Shown: positions 43,085-52,525, counted from the stretch's first letter. The stretch: DNA of 64,000 bases from Robiginitomaculum_A sp036478535 (GCA_965224735.1 OZ245059.1:868001-932000), one strand, 5' to 3'. Program-made: numbers and translations. The notes: generated from the sequence alone by a model not told the origin.

Positions 43085-43537
43085 CTAGAGTTTTAACCTA
43101 TCTAAAACCGCTTGTAAAATATAGCTGGCGGCGAGTTTGTCTATATTTTTTGCGCGTTTAGCGCGGCTTAGACCAGCCTCGAGCATAATGCGGGTAACGG
43201 CAGCAGAAGAGAGACGTTCATCCCATAATAGCACTGGAATGTCGCGAATGCCTAACAAATTGGCCACAAAATCTTTTACGGATTGAGTACGCGGGCCTTC
43301 GCTTCCGTCCATATTGAGCGGGTACCCAACCACTATGGCTACGCAGTTTCTATCATTATAGAGCGCAAAAATTTTACCAGAATCTGGTGTGAATTTCTTG
43401 CGCCAAATGGTTTCCACAGGGCTGGCAATTGTGCGCGTTGTATCGCTCACTGCTAGGCCAAAAGTTCTTGTGCCTGGGTCAATGCACAAAAGCGCGCCTT
43501 TGCTCGCTGCAAGATCGTCAATATTTATTATGCTCAT
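43085..43537 (-). CDS. ruvX: RuvX/YqgF family putative Holliday junction resolvase
   Basis: RNase H-fold protein of 150 residues. CIDPGTRTFGLAVSD (about 18-32) carries the first catalytic Asp; GYPLNMDGSEGPRTQ and WDERLSS hold the remaining conserved residues, and DKLAASYILQAVLD ends the fold. The family takes part in rRNA maturation and possibly recombination. It lies alone between the IS cluster and the acyltransferase gene. Confidence 0.92.
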   Translation of the reverse strand: MSIINIDDLAASKGALLCIDPGTRTFGLAVSDTTRTIASPVETIWRKKFTPDSGKIFALYNDRNCVAIVVGYPLNMDGSEGPRTQSVKDFVANLLGIRDIPVLLWDERLSSAAVTRIMLEAGLSRAKRAKNIDKLAASYILQAVLDRLKL

Positions 43538-43708
43538 GGCCGCCTTATAGCGTTAGATTTTTATAATGCCAGTCCAAAAGGCAAAGCTGACCGCAAGTCT
43601 CAGAATATAATTAGGCGCAGGCAAGCCCCCTAACTATTCGTGCCCAGGATAGGAAACAGGGCATAGAAAAACGTGAGGCGATGTTTGCATCTTTGCTAAT
43701 CGGCCCTC

Positions 43709-43742
43709 TTAATCATTCTTTGGGTTTAATCATTCTTTGGGT
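43709..43742. repeat. 17-bp tandem duplication over the acyltransferase stop codon
   Basis: TTAATCATTCTTTGGGT is present at 43709-43725 and 43726-43742. The second copy contains the stop and last codons of the gene on the minus strand; the first lies beyond the stop. Confidence 0.9.
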
Positions 43743-44307
43743 TAATACCAGTGAATTTTTTCTTCGTATAGAGGCGGATATCTTCGGGCGTTTCGCCTGC
43801 ATTGACTAAGCGATCAAGATGCAGGGTTTTAGTGCGACTATCTACGCCCATAATGAAGACAGGGACATTGGCGGCCTTGGCAATGCGGGCAAACCCAGAT
43901 TTCCATTTATCAACTGGCTTTCTTGTACCTTCAGGCAATATAACCATCCATAATTTTTCGCGGGTTTTGAAGGTTTTTAATGTGCTAATAACTGCTTTTT
44001 TCGGGCTGGAGCGATCGAGCATGACACCGCCCAAGGCCTTAAACAAACCGCCAAAAGGAAAGAAGAAAGCTTCCTTCTTCATCATGAAATTTATACGAAC
44101 GCCAAGAGATAGCATTGTACCAATAGCAAGAAATAAATCCCAATTCGATGTATGGGGCGCAGCAATAAGAACCATTTTAGGTTCATTGGCAAATTTGCCT
44201 TCAAACTTATAACCAAGCATACTTATAATTACTCGCCCGATAAACCTGCTCAGTGCGTTGCCAAGAGGGGGCGCGTTTTCTGGAACATGGGTTTCGCGGT
44301 TTATCAT
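43726..44307 (-). CDS. Lysophospholipid acyltransferase family protein (PlsC-like)
   Basis: A 193-residue acyltransferase of the LPLAT superfamily. The HX4D motif is HTSNWD, followed by MKKEAFFFPFGGLFKALGGVMLDRS and the acceptor motif LPEGTRKP. It most likely acylates lysophosphatidic acid or a related lipid at the inner membrane. The small size is typical of the 1-acyl-glycerol-3-phosphate acyltransferase-like proteins without extra domains. A 17-bp duplication covers its stop codon. Confidence 0.87.
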   Translation of the reverse strand: MINRETHVPENAPPLGNALSRFIGRVIISMLGYKFEGKFANEPKMVLIAAPHTSNWDLFLAIGTMLSLGVRINFMMKKEAFFFPFGGLFKALGGVMLDRSSPKKAVISTLKTFKTREKLWMVILPEGTRKPVDKWKSGFARIAKAANVPVFIMGVDSRTKTLHLDRLVNAGETPEDIRLYTKKKFTGINPKND

Positions 44308-44395
44308 GCTCTTTGTATAGAAAATGGTTTTTCATTTGTCATTAGGCTATCCGCCCTCTAATATGAGTTTAACGAAATAAAAAAAGGCGGACACT

Positions 44396-45571
44396 ATGGC
44401 TCAATCTCTCTCAACTTTGCAATATCTTGATCGCGCACTTGGGAAGCTGCGTAAATTAGGGCTTTTGGGCGGTAAGTCCGACCCCGTTCCTGTCATTACA
44501 TTGCTGGATCAAATTTCTGATTTGGATCAGGAAAAAGTAACAGCCATTGCCCGTACCCTCGACCAAGCGTCATATTTTAACGAAATTGTACGCGAGCAAG
44601 TGAGTGGTTTTCGTATTGGTGAGCGTTATGAAGGCATTACAACGGCTTTTAATTCCATCCGTGATGATGCCAAAGCTTTGGTGCAACAATTTTCTGATGG
44701 GAAAATCACAACGACCGAGCGCATCCAAAATGGCTGGATGAAGTTTCGCCGCGGGTCAATTGAATCGAGGTTTGGCAAGATTAAAAAATTATATCTTGAT
44801 GTGGCTACGGAAACCCAAGACCAAATTGGCCGCGAGCAACTTATCTTGGATGCCTATATGGATTTTCGGGGCGCTATGAAAAACTCTGAAGTATTAGCCT
44901 TGCAGGTACAAAAAACCGCAACGCGTAAATTGGAAAATACCAAGAAAAAAGTGGTTGAAAAATCAAATTCGGTGAAAGCCTATGTAGGGAAAGACGCCGC
45001 CGAGCGAGCGCGGCTTGAACTGCGCCGCGACGAAGCTTTGCGGGCATTGCAGGCGATGGATAAAAAATATCAAATTGCTAAAGATTTGTCGGATAATCTA
45101 ACCATTGGTTATAATACGTCCGAAGTTGTTATGGCGCGCCTTGTGCAAACAACCAATGCTAAAGAGCGCATTTATGCGCAAAGTATTAGCTTTTTTAGCA
45201 CCAATGAAACTGTGCTTACTGCGCTTACAGCCGCCTTTGCTTCTATGCATGGTTTGCACGAGAGCACGAAAACCTTGAACGCCATGAAAAAAGGAATTGA
45301 GGATAGCCTAGAGACACTGTCTGAGGTGGGCGAAAAAGTGCAAGAAGCTGCTATACGCGCGGGTTATGGTCCAACCGTAAAGGCTGCTGCCGTAAAAAAA
45401 CTGCTGGATAGCGTTATCGCTTATCAAGAGCGCTCCATAGAAATAATCGCAGAAATGCGCAAACTCTCAACGGAAAATTCCAAAGAAATTCGCATTGCCG
45501 TTGAAGATGGAAAACGCCGCATGGCCGCGCTCGCGGAAATGGGCGCGAGCAATGTTTTGAATTTGGAGTAG
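44396..45571 (+). CDS. Conserved alpha-helical protein, first gene of a three-gene cassette
   Basis: A 391-residue, almost entirely helical soluble protein. The start LSTLQYLDRALGKLRKLGLLGGK is followed by long amphipathic helices and NETVLTALTAAFASMHGLHESTKTLNAMKKGIEDSL. The C-terminal half (VVKKLLDSV-like, AEMRKLSTENSKEIRIAVEDGKRR) recalls TelA/toxic-anion-resistance proteins, but this is only an impression. AGGCGG precedes the ATG. The next gene starts with the base after its stop, and a third gene follows two bases after that, so the three proteins are probably made together and may form one complex. Confidence 0.6.
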   Translation: MAQSLSTLQYLDRALGKLRKLGLLGGKSDPVPVITLLDQISDLDQEKVTAIARTLDQASYFNEIVREQVSGFRIGERYEGITTAFNSIRDDAKALVQQFSDGKITTTERIQNGWMKFRRGSIESRFGKIKKLYLDVATETQDQIGREQLILDAYMDFRGAMKNSEVLALQVQKTATRKLENTKKKVVEKSNSVKAYVGKDAAERARLELRRDEALRALQAMDKKYQIAKDLSDNLTIGYNTSEVVMARLVQTTNAKERIYAQSISFFSTNETVLTALTAAFASMHGLHESTKTLNAMKKGIEDSLETLSEVGEKVQEAAIRAGYGPTVKAAAVKKLLDSVIAYQERSIEIIAEMRKLSTENSKEIRIAVEDGKRRMAALAEMGASNVLNLE

Positions 45572-46510
45572 GTGTCCTTGGCCGAGCTAGAGACAGTGCA
45601 AGAACCTCATAAACTTGATGAGGTTATGCTGGCAATGGATGTGGTGGATACACTGCGCCATGAACAGCAAATGCTTGCCAAAGATTTGTCAGCGGGGGAG
45701 CGCGAAGAGCAGCTCATAAAACGCCTGCGTGAAATTTATGACGCGCAAGGCATTGATGTACCAGACAGAATTTTGCGCGAGGGCGTAAAGGCAATGGATG
45801 ATCACCGTTTTGTCTATGAAGCTCATAAAGGCGGGTTTATTTCAAAGGCCTATATCAACCGCGGCAGATGGGGTAAGCCGCTCTTGATCTTTGTTGGTAT
45901 GATTGGCATGGCTTGGGGTATTAATTATGCCGCTTTTGAAATGCCTAGACAAGCTAAGCTTGCCCAAACTGAACGGGCGCTGACCGTCGAAATTCCAAAT
46001 GCACTTGCAAGCACTAAAGACAAAGCGTTAGCAATCGCTAAAACGGGCGATCTCAAAGAGAAAATCAAGGCTCTTTATGAAAACGGTATGTCTGCTGCAA
46101 AGCAAGGTAATGCAAAAGAAGCGCGGCGTATTAAGGCAAAGCTGCAAACTCTCAGTATAGATATAAGCAAAGCTTACACGGTACGTATTGTCTCGCGCCC
46201 AGGGGAGAATAGCGGTGTGTTTCGCGTCCATGATAATAACGCCAGTGTGCGCAATTATTATTTAATTGTCGAAGCCATTGACGCAAGCGGCAAGCGGCAA
46301 GACGTTACGATCGCGAGCGAGGAAGACCAGAAAACGAAACGGACAAATATTTGGGGCGTTCGAGTTCCTAAATCTATCTTTAATCGTGTTGCTGCTGATA
46401 AAGGGGATGATCAAATTATTCAAAAAGCGGTTATAGGCAGCAAAAAACGCGGCTTTTTAGATCCAGTTTATAATATAAAGACCTTGGGCGGTCTGATCGT
46501 GGAGTGGTAA
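45572..46510 (+). CDS. Membrane-anchored protein, DUF6384-like, second gene of the cassette
   Basis: A 312-residue protein. The cytoplasmic N-terminus (LDEVMLAMDVVDTLRHEQQ, LIKRLREIYDAQGIDVPDRILREGV) resembles the DUF6384 group as I remember it. One transmembrane helix at about 103-121 (PLLIFVGMIGMAWGINYAA) is followed by a coiled segment and a C-terminal beta-rich domain (YTVRIVSRPGENSGVFRVHDNN, YYLIVEAIDASGKRQDV) that would lie in the periplasm. The start is GTG immediately after the upstream stop, with GGAG 5 bases before. The biochemical role is unknown. Confidence 0.6.
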   Translation: MSLAELETVQEPHKLDEVMLAMDVVDTLRHEQQMLAKDLSAGEREEQLIKRLREIYDAQGIDVPDRILREGVKAMDDHRFVYEAHKGGFISKAYINRGRWGKPLLIFVGMIGMAWGINYAAFEMPRQAKLAQTERALTVEIPNALASTKDKALAIAKTGDLKEKIKALYENGMSAAKQGNAKEARRIKAKLQTLSIDISKAYTVRIVSRPGENSGVFRVHDNNASVRNYYLIVEAIDASGKRQDVTIASEEDQKTKRTNIWGVRVPKSIFNRVAADKGDDQIIQKAVIGSKKRGFLDPVYNIKTLGGLIVEW

Positions 46511-46511
46511 A

Positions 46512-47990
46512 ATGACATCAGGATTAAAAGCCTTACACGATATTGACCACGCGATTGCCAAAGCGCGCAAAAATGTCTCCGAAGTCTCGCGGCTCCCTAG
46601 CCGCGCATCGACTGCGCTGGCGGAGGTGAGCCGTAAACAAGCAAGCGCTTATAACAGCATCGCGAAACTACGCCTTGAAATGATAGAAGAGGGGCAGGGC
46701 GGCGGTGAGCTTGGCTATGTAGATAAGCAAGCTATAAAACTTCTAGCCGCGCATGAGAAAGAAGAAGCACGGCTTCTTGCCAAAGCAGAGGATAGCCTTG
46801 CTAAAATCACGGCGCTCGAAGAGCAGCGCCGTGCCCAAGAAGCAAATGTCGAGAAGGCCGTTACCGCCTATGATAAAGCGGCGGAAGCTTGCCAACATAA
46901 ATTGGTTAAAGACGAGGGGTATATCGCGCTTTTGATGGGTGTTGAAACGGCAGAGACAACAACCAAGCGTGCCCGCGCCAAACATGGGCTTGCGCAAGAG
47001 CAAGTTGAAGAAAAAGGGGCACCTTATAGAAATGATCCGTATTTTAACTATCTAAAAAAACGCAATTATGGCACCAAAAAAGCCAAAGGTTGGCTTTTGA
47101 TAAAATGGTTTGATGGCATGATTGCGCGTAAACTTAAATACAGAGAAAGCGCCCTTAATTATCAACGCCTCATTGATATCCCTAAGCGGTTGGCACGCCA
47201 TGTTCAGAATTTAGAGGTCAAAGAAGGTGCGGCTCAGCTCATCTTAAAAACCGCTGAAGAAAAAGCTTTAATCAGCGCGGGCGTCACCAAGTTAAAAAAG
47301 GTATCTTTGAGCGCGCAAACAAAACTAGACGCGATTGACGCGATGCTTGAGCAGGCGGAAGAGCGGCACGGGGCCTTGCGTGCGTCGCTGTCAAATATAA
47401 GCGGGGGTGAGAGCGGGCCTTATAGGCAAGCATTGGAAATTTTGGCCAACACGTTAAAACGCAAAGATGTGCCATTTCTGCGCCGCCTTGCGGCCCAAAC
47501 GGTGAGCTATGATGATGAACAAGCAATAGATCGCCTCATTGAGTTGAGCGGGCATGCACGCAACCTTGAAGAAGACCGCAAGCAGTCAAAACGACTTTTG
47601 GATAAATATCAAGACAACTTGAAAGACTTGGAAAAATTGCGCCGCAAGTTTAAAAGCCGCCGCTATGACGCGCCAAGCTCGCAATTTCCAGGCGGGACAT
47701 TTGGCGGTAATCTCTTAGGTGCAATTTTGGGGCAAATGTTAGCGGGTATGTTGTCTGGCAATGATGTTTGGCGACAAATAAAGCGGACCCAGCGCACTGT
47801 GCGCCGCCATTCCGACTCTGATTTTGGTGGCATTGACTGGGGTGAAGCCATGCGCCTGCCTAGAAGTTCAAAAGAGCAATCAAGGCGAGGCGGTAGTATT
47901 TTTGGCAGTGGTTCCAGCAGAACAAGACGACCCAGAGCACCAAAACCCAGAACTGGCGGAGGCGGTTTCAGAACTGGCGGTGGGTTTTAG
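46512..47990 (+). CDS. Coiled-coil protein with Gly/Arg-rich tail, third gene of the cassette
   Basis: A 492-residue protein. Most of it is predicted coiled coil with many Ala, Glu, Lys and Arg (LLAAHEKEEARLLAKAEDSLAKITALEEQRRAQE). A short hydrophobic, Gly-containing patch (GGNLLGAILGQMLAGMLSG) follows near residue 410, then a tail rich in Ser, Arg and Gly ending GGGGFRTGGGF. Such tails occur in proteins that bind membranes or nucleic acid. GGAG precedes the ATG. It is the last gene of the cassette; function unknown. Confidence 0.6.
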   Translation: MTSGLKALHDIDHAIAKARKNVSEVSRLPSRASTALAEVSRKQASAYNSIAKLRLEMIEEGQGGGELGYVDKQAIKLLAAHEKEEARLLAKAEDSLAKITALEEQRRAQEANVEKAVTAYDKAAEACQHKLVKDEGYIALLMGVETAETTTKRARAKHGLAQEQVEEKGAPYRNDPYFNYLKKRNYGTKKAKGWLLIKWFDGMIARKLKYRESALNYQRLIDIPKRLARHVQNLEVKEGAAQLILKTAEEKALISAGVTKLKKVSLSAQTKLDAIDAMLEQAEERHGALRASLSNISGGESGPYRQALEILANTLKRKDVPFLRRLAAQTVSYDDEQAIDRLIELSGHARNLEEDRKQSKRLLDKYQDNLKDLEKLRRKFKSRRYDAPSSQFPGGTFGGNLLGAILGQMLAGMLSGNDVWRQIKRTQRTVRRHSDSDFGGIDWGEAMRLPRSSKEQSRRGGSIFGSGSSRTRRPRAPKPRTGGGGFRTGGGF

Positions 47991-48103
47991 AGGTGCGGAA
48001 AATAGCCTATATTTTTGGCAAGTAAACGCATATGAATTTTCTTAGCTTCGCGGGAAAATTATCCCGCATTGCGGTGAGGTGAGTAGACAAAACAAAAGAA
48101 AAA

Positions 48104-49030
48104 TCACGCTCTTGGATGTGCGCTCGTGTGGATTTTCATCAGGCTTGCTGCATCGACATCCGTATAGACCTGTGTGGAGGACAGGCTGGCATGGCCAAGC
48201 AGTTCCTGAATAGTCCGTAAATCCCCGCCGCCAGAGAGGAGGTGCGTCGCAAAACTATGACGCAAAGCGTGAGGTGTGGTTGTTTCAGGTAGGCCAAGTG
48301 CAGCGCGCAAATGCTGAATTTTTAATTGAACTGGCCGCGGGCCAAGTGCGCCGCCTCTTATGCCGCGAAACAAGGGCGCGTTTTTTTCCAAATGCCCTGG
48401 GTAGAGGGAAACATAATTCGTCACGGATTTGCGAATAATTGGCAGTATCGGGACGAGGCGGGATTTGTCGCCTTTGCCCGTAATGCGCAAAACTACAGCT
48501 AGATCGGCATCAAAGCCAGTGAGAGACAGAGCTTCGGATATGCGAAGTCCGGCCCCGTAGAGTAACAGCAATATAGCCGTATCTCTGGCATTAACCCACG
48601 GACGTTCGTCCAGCTTGGCCGTTTCAGCAAGTAGGGTGTTACTTTCATGCACACTAATTGGTTTGGGGAGCCGTTTCGCAAGTTTTGGACCTTTGATAAG
48701 GGCAAACGCATCATTACCGATATCCCAGCGCCTTTCGATATAGCGGAAGAATGCACGCATGGCAGATAAATTACGGGCCAGTGAGGCCGCTGATAATGGT
48801 TTTGCACTGCTACGGCGCTTGGCCATATAACTGCGAAAATCGGTTGTGGTTATTTTGGCCATATCCCCAAGAGATGGTTGCTGGCCCCAATGCCAGGTTA
48901 AAAATCCAAAGAAAAATGAGAGGTCACGCCTATAAGCCTCGACAGTGTTTTTCGCAAGGCGCCGTTCGCCGCTTAAATGGTTTAGGAAAATACGGAGTGC
49001 TTCATTTATGTTCATGTGGGCAATATTCAT
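48104..49030 (-). CDS. xerC: Tyrosine recombinase XerC
   Basis: Site-specific recombinase that resolves chromosome dimers at dif with XerD; 308 residues. The N-terminal SAM-like DNA-binding domain is at about 5-95. The catalytic residues are visible in GAGLRISEAL (Arg), GKGDKSR (Lys), HALRHSFATHLL (His, Arg), LGHASLSSTQVYTDVD (His and nucleophile Tyr). Which Xer paralogue it is cannot be proved without the second gene, but the sequence reads as XerC. Confidence 0.9.
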   Translation of the reverse strand: MNIAHMNINEALRIFLNHLSGERRLAKNTVEAYRRDLSFFFGFLTWHWGQQPSLGDMAKITTTDFRSYMAKRRSSAKPLSAASLARNLSAMRAFFRYIERRWDIGNDAFALIKGPKLAKRLPKPISVHESNTLLAETAKLDERPWVNARDTAILLLLYGAGLRISEALSLTGFDADLAVVLRITGKGDKSRLVPILPIIRKSVTNYVSLYPGHLEKNAPLFRGIRGGALGPRPVQLKIQHLRAALGLPETTTPHALRHSFATHLLSGGGDLRTIQELLGHASLSSTQVYTDVDAASLMKIHTSAHPRA

Positions 49031-49179
49031 AACAAAACTCTAGATAAACGGGGGTTGTTAAGGAAGAATTAAGGAATTTTTATGCATTTTCATTCTCATT
49101 CGAATCGATGTGGGTTTGGAAAATGGGGCGCAAAGGGCAGGGAAAGCCCGATGCGCAAAACATTGGAATAACGGGAGAT

Positions 49180-49209
49180 AAATGTGGGATTATTAAATGT
49201 GGGATTATT
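49180..49209. repeat. 15-bp tandem duplication upstream of the coiled-coil gene
   Basis: AAATGTGGGATTATT occurs twice in direct succession. It creates a second GTG and ATG near the start region of the downstream ORF. Confidence 0.9.
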
Positions 49210-49234
49210 AAGTAATTTTGGACGGAATATAAAA

Positions 49235-50530
49235 ATGTCTTATAAAGAATCGCAAGAACCTATTGCTAAAGCGAAAGTAGAAAATATCAATTTCAAAGAT
49301 ATAAAATTTGAAGGGAAAAATAATGCCGCGCACGAAATAAGTCGCCCTGTTAGGGCGCGCGAGTCCGCGCAAGTTGGGGAAATTAATGCCCTAAAACAAG
49401 ATTTAAGCAAAATGGCGGATGCACTTCGTTGGAGCATGCGGCTTAGCAAAAATTCTGTCGATGAGATTGATAAGCTGAGTAGATTCCTAAAGACAGCCGA
49501 GGTGAATGCAATGAGCATTGACCGTTTGCAACCTGAAAATGTTAGCTTGAAGTCAAAGCTTGAACGGGTGCGATCTGATCTGGCAAAGAAGATACTTTGG
49601 GCCAGTGAGCTTGAGAGTAAATCCAATGCATATAAAGCGCGTTTTGAAGAAACCCATACGGAGCTAGAGGATGCACGCACTAAATTGTCTACCATAGAAG
49701 ATAGATTAAGTGAAACAAATTTTGGGCGCGTAGAGCAAGAAGACTCTTTCGATAAACTTAAGGCTGAACACCATGATTTATTGATAATTATCAACGATTT
49801 AAAGGCAGAAAATTTTGGCTTTAAAGATACAATGCAGTCGCTTGAAAAAGCGGAAACTTTGCTTGCACGCCAAAATACGGAACTACAAAAACAAGCGGAA
49901 ATACTGAGCGCTAGAATAACGGATGAACACCGCGAGAAAGAAATCGCTGTATCTGAACTTAAAACGCTACGCCTTGATTATTCAGAGCTGAAAGCAGACC
50001 AAATGGAAGCGATGTCTAAATTAGACAAAGCACTTTATGAAGTCGATTCTAGCCAAACAGCATTGACTGATTTTAAAACACGTAGTGATGATAAATTCTT
50101 TGCATTTAATTCAGCGATTGATGGTCTTAAAGCACAAAATAAAATCGATGGAGATATGACGCGTTATGATAATATCGAGAAAGAAAAATTTAAAGTTGAG
50201 GCCGAAAGCGAACGTCAGCGTGCCGATGTTTTCAAAATCAAACTCGATAAAAAATCGATTGAAATGAGCGAAAACCGTGCTGCACTTGCGCGGGCAAAGT
50301 CTAACTATGAGGAGCTAAACGATAAGTTCCTCAGCCTCCTTTCTGAAATGGAAGGTTTGCGGCATGAACATAAGAAACAATCACTTAAACTTGAAGAATA
50401 CTCATCTATCAGTGGTGTGGCTGTCGGGCAGAGCTTTTATGAACCTCGCGGGAAAAAGAAAAGTAGTACGACTACAAAGACCAAAACGATCAGCACAGAA
50501 ATGCCAAGCTTAAAACTGGTCAAAGAATAG
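49235..50530 (+). CDS. Hypothetical long coiled-coil protein
   Basis: From the ATG at 49235 (MSYKESQEPIAKA) the gene encodes about 431 residues, largely heptad-rich and charged (LERVRSDLAKKILWASELESKSNAYKARFEETH), without membrane segments. The C-terminus is Lys/Thr/Ser-rich (GKKKSSTTTKTKTIS). A GTG at 49184 with GGGAG upstream would add 17 residues encoded by a tandem duplication. No family was recognised. Proteins of this shape are often cytoskeletal or chromosome-associated, but nothing here proves that. A 16-bp tandem duplication (50526-50557) covers the stop codon. Confidence 0.6.
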   Translation: MSYKESQEPIAKAKVENINFKDIKFEGKNNAAHEISRPVRARESAQVGEINALKQDLSKMADALRWSMRLSKNSVDEIDKLSRFLKTAEVNAMSIDRLQPENVSLKSKLERVRSDLAKKILWASELESKSNAYKARFEETHTELEDARTKLSTIEDRLSETNFGRVEQEDSFDKLKAEHHDLLIIINDLKAENFGFKDTMQSLEKAETLLARQNTELQKQAEILSARITDEHREKEIAVSELKTLRLDYSELKADQMEAMSKLDKALYEVDSSQTALTDFKTRSDDKFFAFNSAIDGLKAQNKIDGDMTRYDNIEKEKFKVEAESERQRADVFKIKLDKKSIEMSENRAALARAKSNYEELNDKFLSLLSEMEGLRHEHKKQSLKLEEYSSISGVAVGQSFYEPRGKKKSSTTTKTKTISTEMPSLKLVKE

Positions 50531-50557
50531 AAAAAATTAAGAATAGAAAAAATTAAG
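50526..50557. repeat. 16-bp tandem duplication over the stop of the coiled-coil gene
   Basis: AATAGAAAAAATTAAG at 50526-50541 is repeated exactly at 50542-50557. The stop codon TAG lies in the first copy. Confidence 0.9.
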
Positions 50558-50766
50558 GAGCTGTCCTAGATAACGCCGATTAGGTGTTGTATATGGGATA
50601 TATGAGGAAGAGTAAAAGCGAAGCGGCAAGGCTGCGCCAAGATTATTCCGAATGCCTCTTCCAAGACTTTATATCCGATTATCCAGCACAAACTGTCAGG
50701 CGTAATACCCTACCGCGCCTACAAGCTGAGCTGGATGCTTTAAAAATAAATCTACGGTTAAAGTAA
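50557..50766 (+). mobile_element. IS1595-like left end with an unrelated small ORF
   Basis: GGAGCTGTCCTAGATAACGC (50557-50576) matches the IS1595-type end at 2936 with two changes. As in that copy, an ATG encoding MR(K)S follows (50602). The following 50 residues (SEAARLRQDYSECLFQDFISDYPAQTV...) do not resemble the transposase, and no right end was found. It is either a diverged remnant or a non-autonomous derivative. From 50767 to 51018 I see no gene, only AT-rich DNA. Confidence 0.55.
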
Positions 50767-51018
50767 AGAACAAATGATAATAGAAGCTCAATCTCTATAC
50801 TCTTGTTGGTCTACCTTATTGTTCCTACAGAAGAAACAAATAGTTAAATCTATTACTGAATCCATCGTTATCACAAAAATGATATAGATATAAACTTACA
50901 CTATGTTCCACACAACAATAATAACCCCAACATTCCCCAAACCTCGAATACCCACCCTTCCAAAAGTAGCGGTAAAAATGCAACGAATAATAAAAGGGGC
51001 AACCGTAAAACGCTATTA

Positions 51019-51936
51019 TTATGAAAACAAAATAACGGCGAGCGCTTTGCGACCTTCAATAGAAACGTCGGATGCAGAGCCTTCAGCTTCAAAAATGGTG
51101 AGTAAAAATTTGCGCGCGGCCTCGCCATCATAGCTACGGTTTTTAGCAATGCTAAAAAGAAGATGCTCGCTTGCGCCCTGATTATCACCTTTGCCCGCCA
51201 TGGCCTTGGCAATTGCAAGGCGCGCATCCAAATCATCTGGCGCCGCTTTTACCGCAGCTAACAATACACTTAAACCATCTTCTTCTTGCTCAGGCTCATC
51301 ACTATTATCTTCGCTGTCCACAAGGGACAGTGCGGTTTGCACACTAACAATATCTTTATGATTTTTTATCTCGTCTGGCACTTCTGATAAGAGCATTTTA
51401 GCGCTTTGTATATCGCCGCTATCCATGGAGATACGCGCAAGACCAGCGCGGGCGCTTGTACTATTTGGGTTCATTTGCAGCGCACTCGCAAAATCTTGAG
51501 CCGCGCCGCCAATATCACCTGCTTCCAGACTGTCTTGCGCGCGAGCCACCAATGTTTCGGCCTCAGCCACAATATCAGTTTCGCCCGTTAATTTCCCAAA
51601 AAACTTACGCAGTTCACTCTCGGGTTGCGCGCCCATAAACCCGTCCACTGGTTTGCCATCAACGAAGGCATAAACCGTAGGCACGGACTGCACACGCAAC
51701 TGCCCTGCCACGGTTTGGTTTTCGTCAATATTGACCATAACCAATTTCACTTTGCCGCCATTATCCATAGCAATTTTTTCAAGCGCAGGTGTGAGCTGCT
51801 TGCACGGCCCGCACCAAGGTGCCCAAAAATCGACAACAACTGGAGTGGTTTTAGATGCTTCGATAACATCTTCCATAAAAGATAAATCACTAGAGTGAAC
51901 GATATAGTCGACTGTGTTTTCTGTGTTTTCTTGCAT
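51019..51936 (-). CDS. Thioredoxin-TPR co-chaperone (CnoX/YbbN-type)
   Basis: A 305-residue protein. The N-terminal thioredoxin domain contains VVVDFWAPWCGPCKQLTP with an intact CxxC, and the cis-Pro region SVPTVYAF. The C-terminal ~180 residues are TPR-like helices (ALQMNPNSTSARAGLARI, AVKAAPDDLDARLAIAKAMAG). E. coli CnoX lacks the active CxxC while Caulobacter CnoX keeps it; this protein is of the latter kind. It should hold oxidised, unfolded proteins and hand them to chaperones. It is followed downstream by an IS remnant and preceded by secB. Confidence 0.9.
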   Translation of the reverse strand: MQENTENTVDYIVHSSDLSFMEDVIEASKTTPVVVDFWAPWCGPCKQLTPALEKIAMDNGGKVKLVMVNIDENQTVAGQLRVQSVPTVYAFVDGKPVDGFMGAQPESELRKFFGKLTGETDIVAEAETLVARAQDSLEAGDIGGAAQDFASALQMNPNSTSARAGLARISMDSGDIQSAKMLLSEVPDEIKNHKDIVSVQTALSLVDSEDNSDEPEQEEDGLSVLLAAVKAAPDDLDARLAIAKAMAGKGDNQGASEHLLFSIAKNRSYDGEAARKFLLTIFEAEGSASDVSIEGRKALAVILFS

Positions 51937-52015
51937 AATTTTTCCTTCTCTTGAGAGGATAACTTAGTACCGTCTAACACAGAGATTGTACATTTAACCT
52001 AATTGTACACCTAGC

Positions 52016-52525
52016 CTAATTAACCGCCGCAGAACCGCCATCCTCTTGCGCGCGGCGCATCATTTCTTCACGGAACATAGCAGAAAAGTCAGGTGGATCA
52101 AGCAAGATAGGCGGATAGCCGCCATTTTGCGTCATCTCAGCCATAATTTGGCGCGCAAATGGGAAGAGCATGCGTGGACATTCGATTAAAATCATTGGCT
52201 GCAAATGCTCCTCAGGCACATTGCTAAACCCAAACAAGCCCGCATATTCTAGCTCACATAAAAATACAAGCTTGCCGTCGCGCTCTGCTTTGGCTGTTAG
52301 CATGAGTACAACTTCAACCGTATCGTCGTCCATCATTTGGCGTCCGATTTCTATATTGATGCCAATTTGCGGCGCAACTTGGTCAGAGCGCAAGGAATTA
52401 GGCGCATTTGGGTTTTCAAAGCTAGCGTCTTTAATATATTGCGCCAGAATTTGCATAGCGGGTTCTTGTTTCTGTGTCGCCGCTTCTTCTGGTTTTTCTA
52501 CTGTTTCTTTTTTCTTCTTAGCCAT
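52016..52525 (-). CDS. secB: Protein-export chaperone SecB
   Basis: Tetrameric cytosolic chaperone that keeps preproteins unfolded for SecA. After a Lys/Glu-rich N-terminus come AQYIKDASFENPNAP, GINIEIGRQMMDDDTVEVVLMLTAKAE, CELEYAGLFGFSNVPEEHLQPMILIECPRMLFPFARQI and GGYPPILLDPPDF, all diagnostic. It is divergent from the Tim44-like gene, a conserved alphaproteobacterial arrangement. Confidence 0.97.
   Translation of the reverse strand: MAKKKKETVEKPEEAATQKQEPAMQILAQYIKDASFENPNAPNSLRSDQVAPQIGINIEIGRQMMDDDTVEVVLMLTAKAERDGKLVFLCELEYAGLFGFSNVPEEHLQPMILIECPRMLFPFARQIMAEMTQNGGYPPILLDPPDFSAMFREEMMRRAQEDGGSAAVN

Noticed and set aside
49182..49196. Mini-ORF ATG-TGG-GAT-TAT-TAA after GGGAG as a leader peptide
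   Set aside because: It is created by the 15-bp duplication and has no attenuator structure after it.
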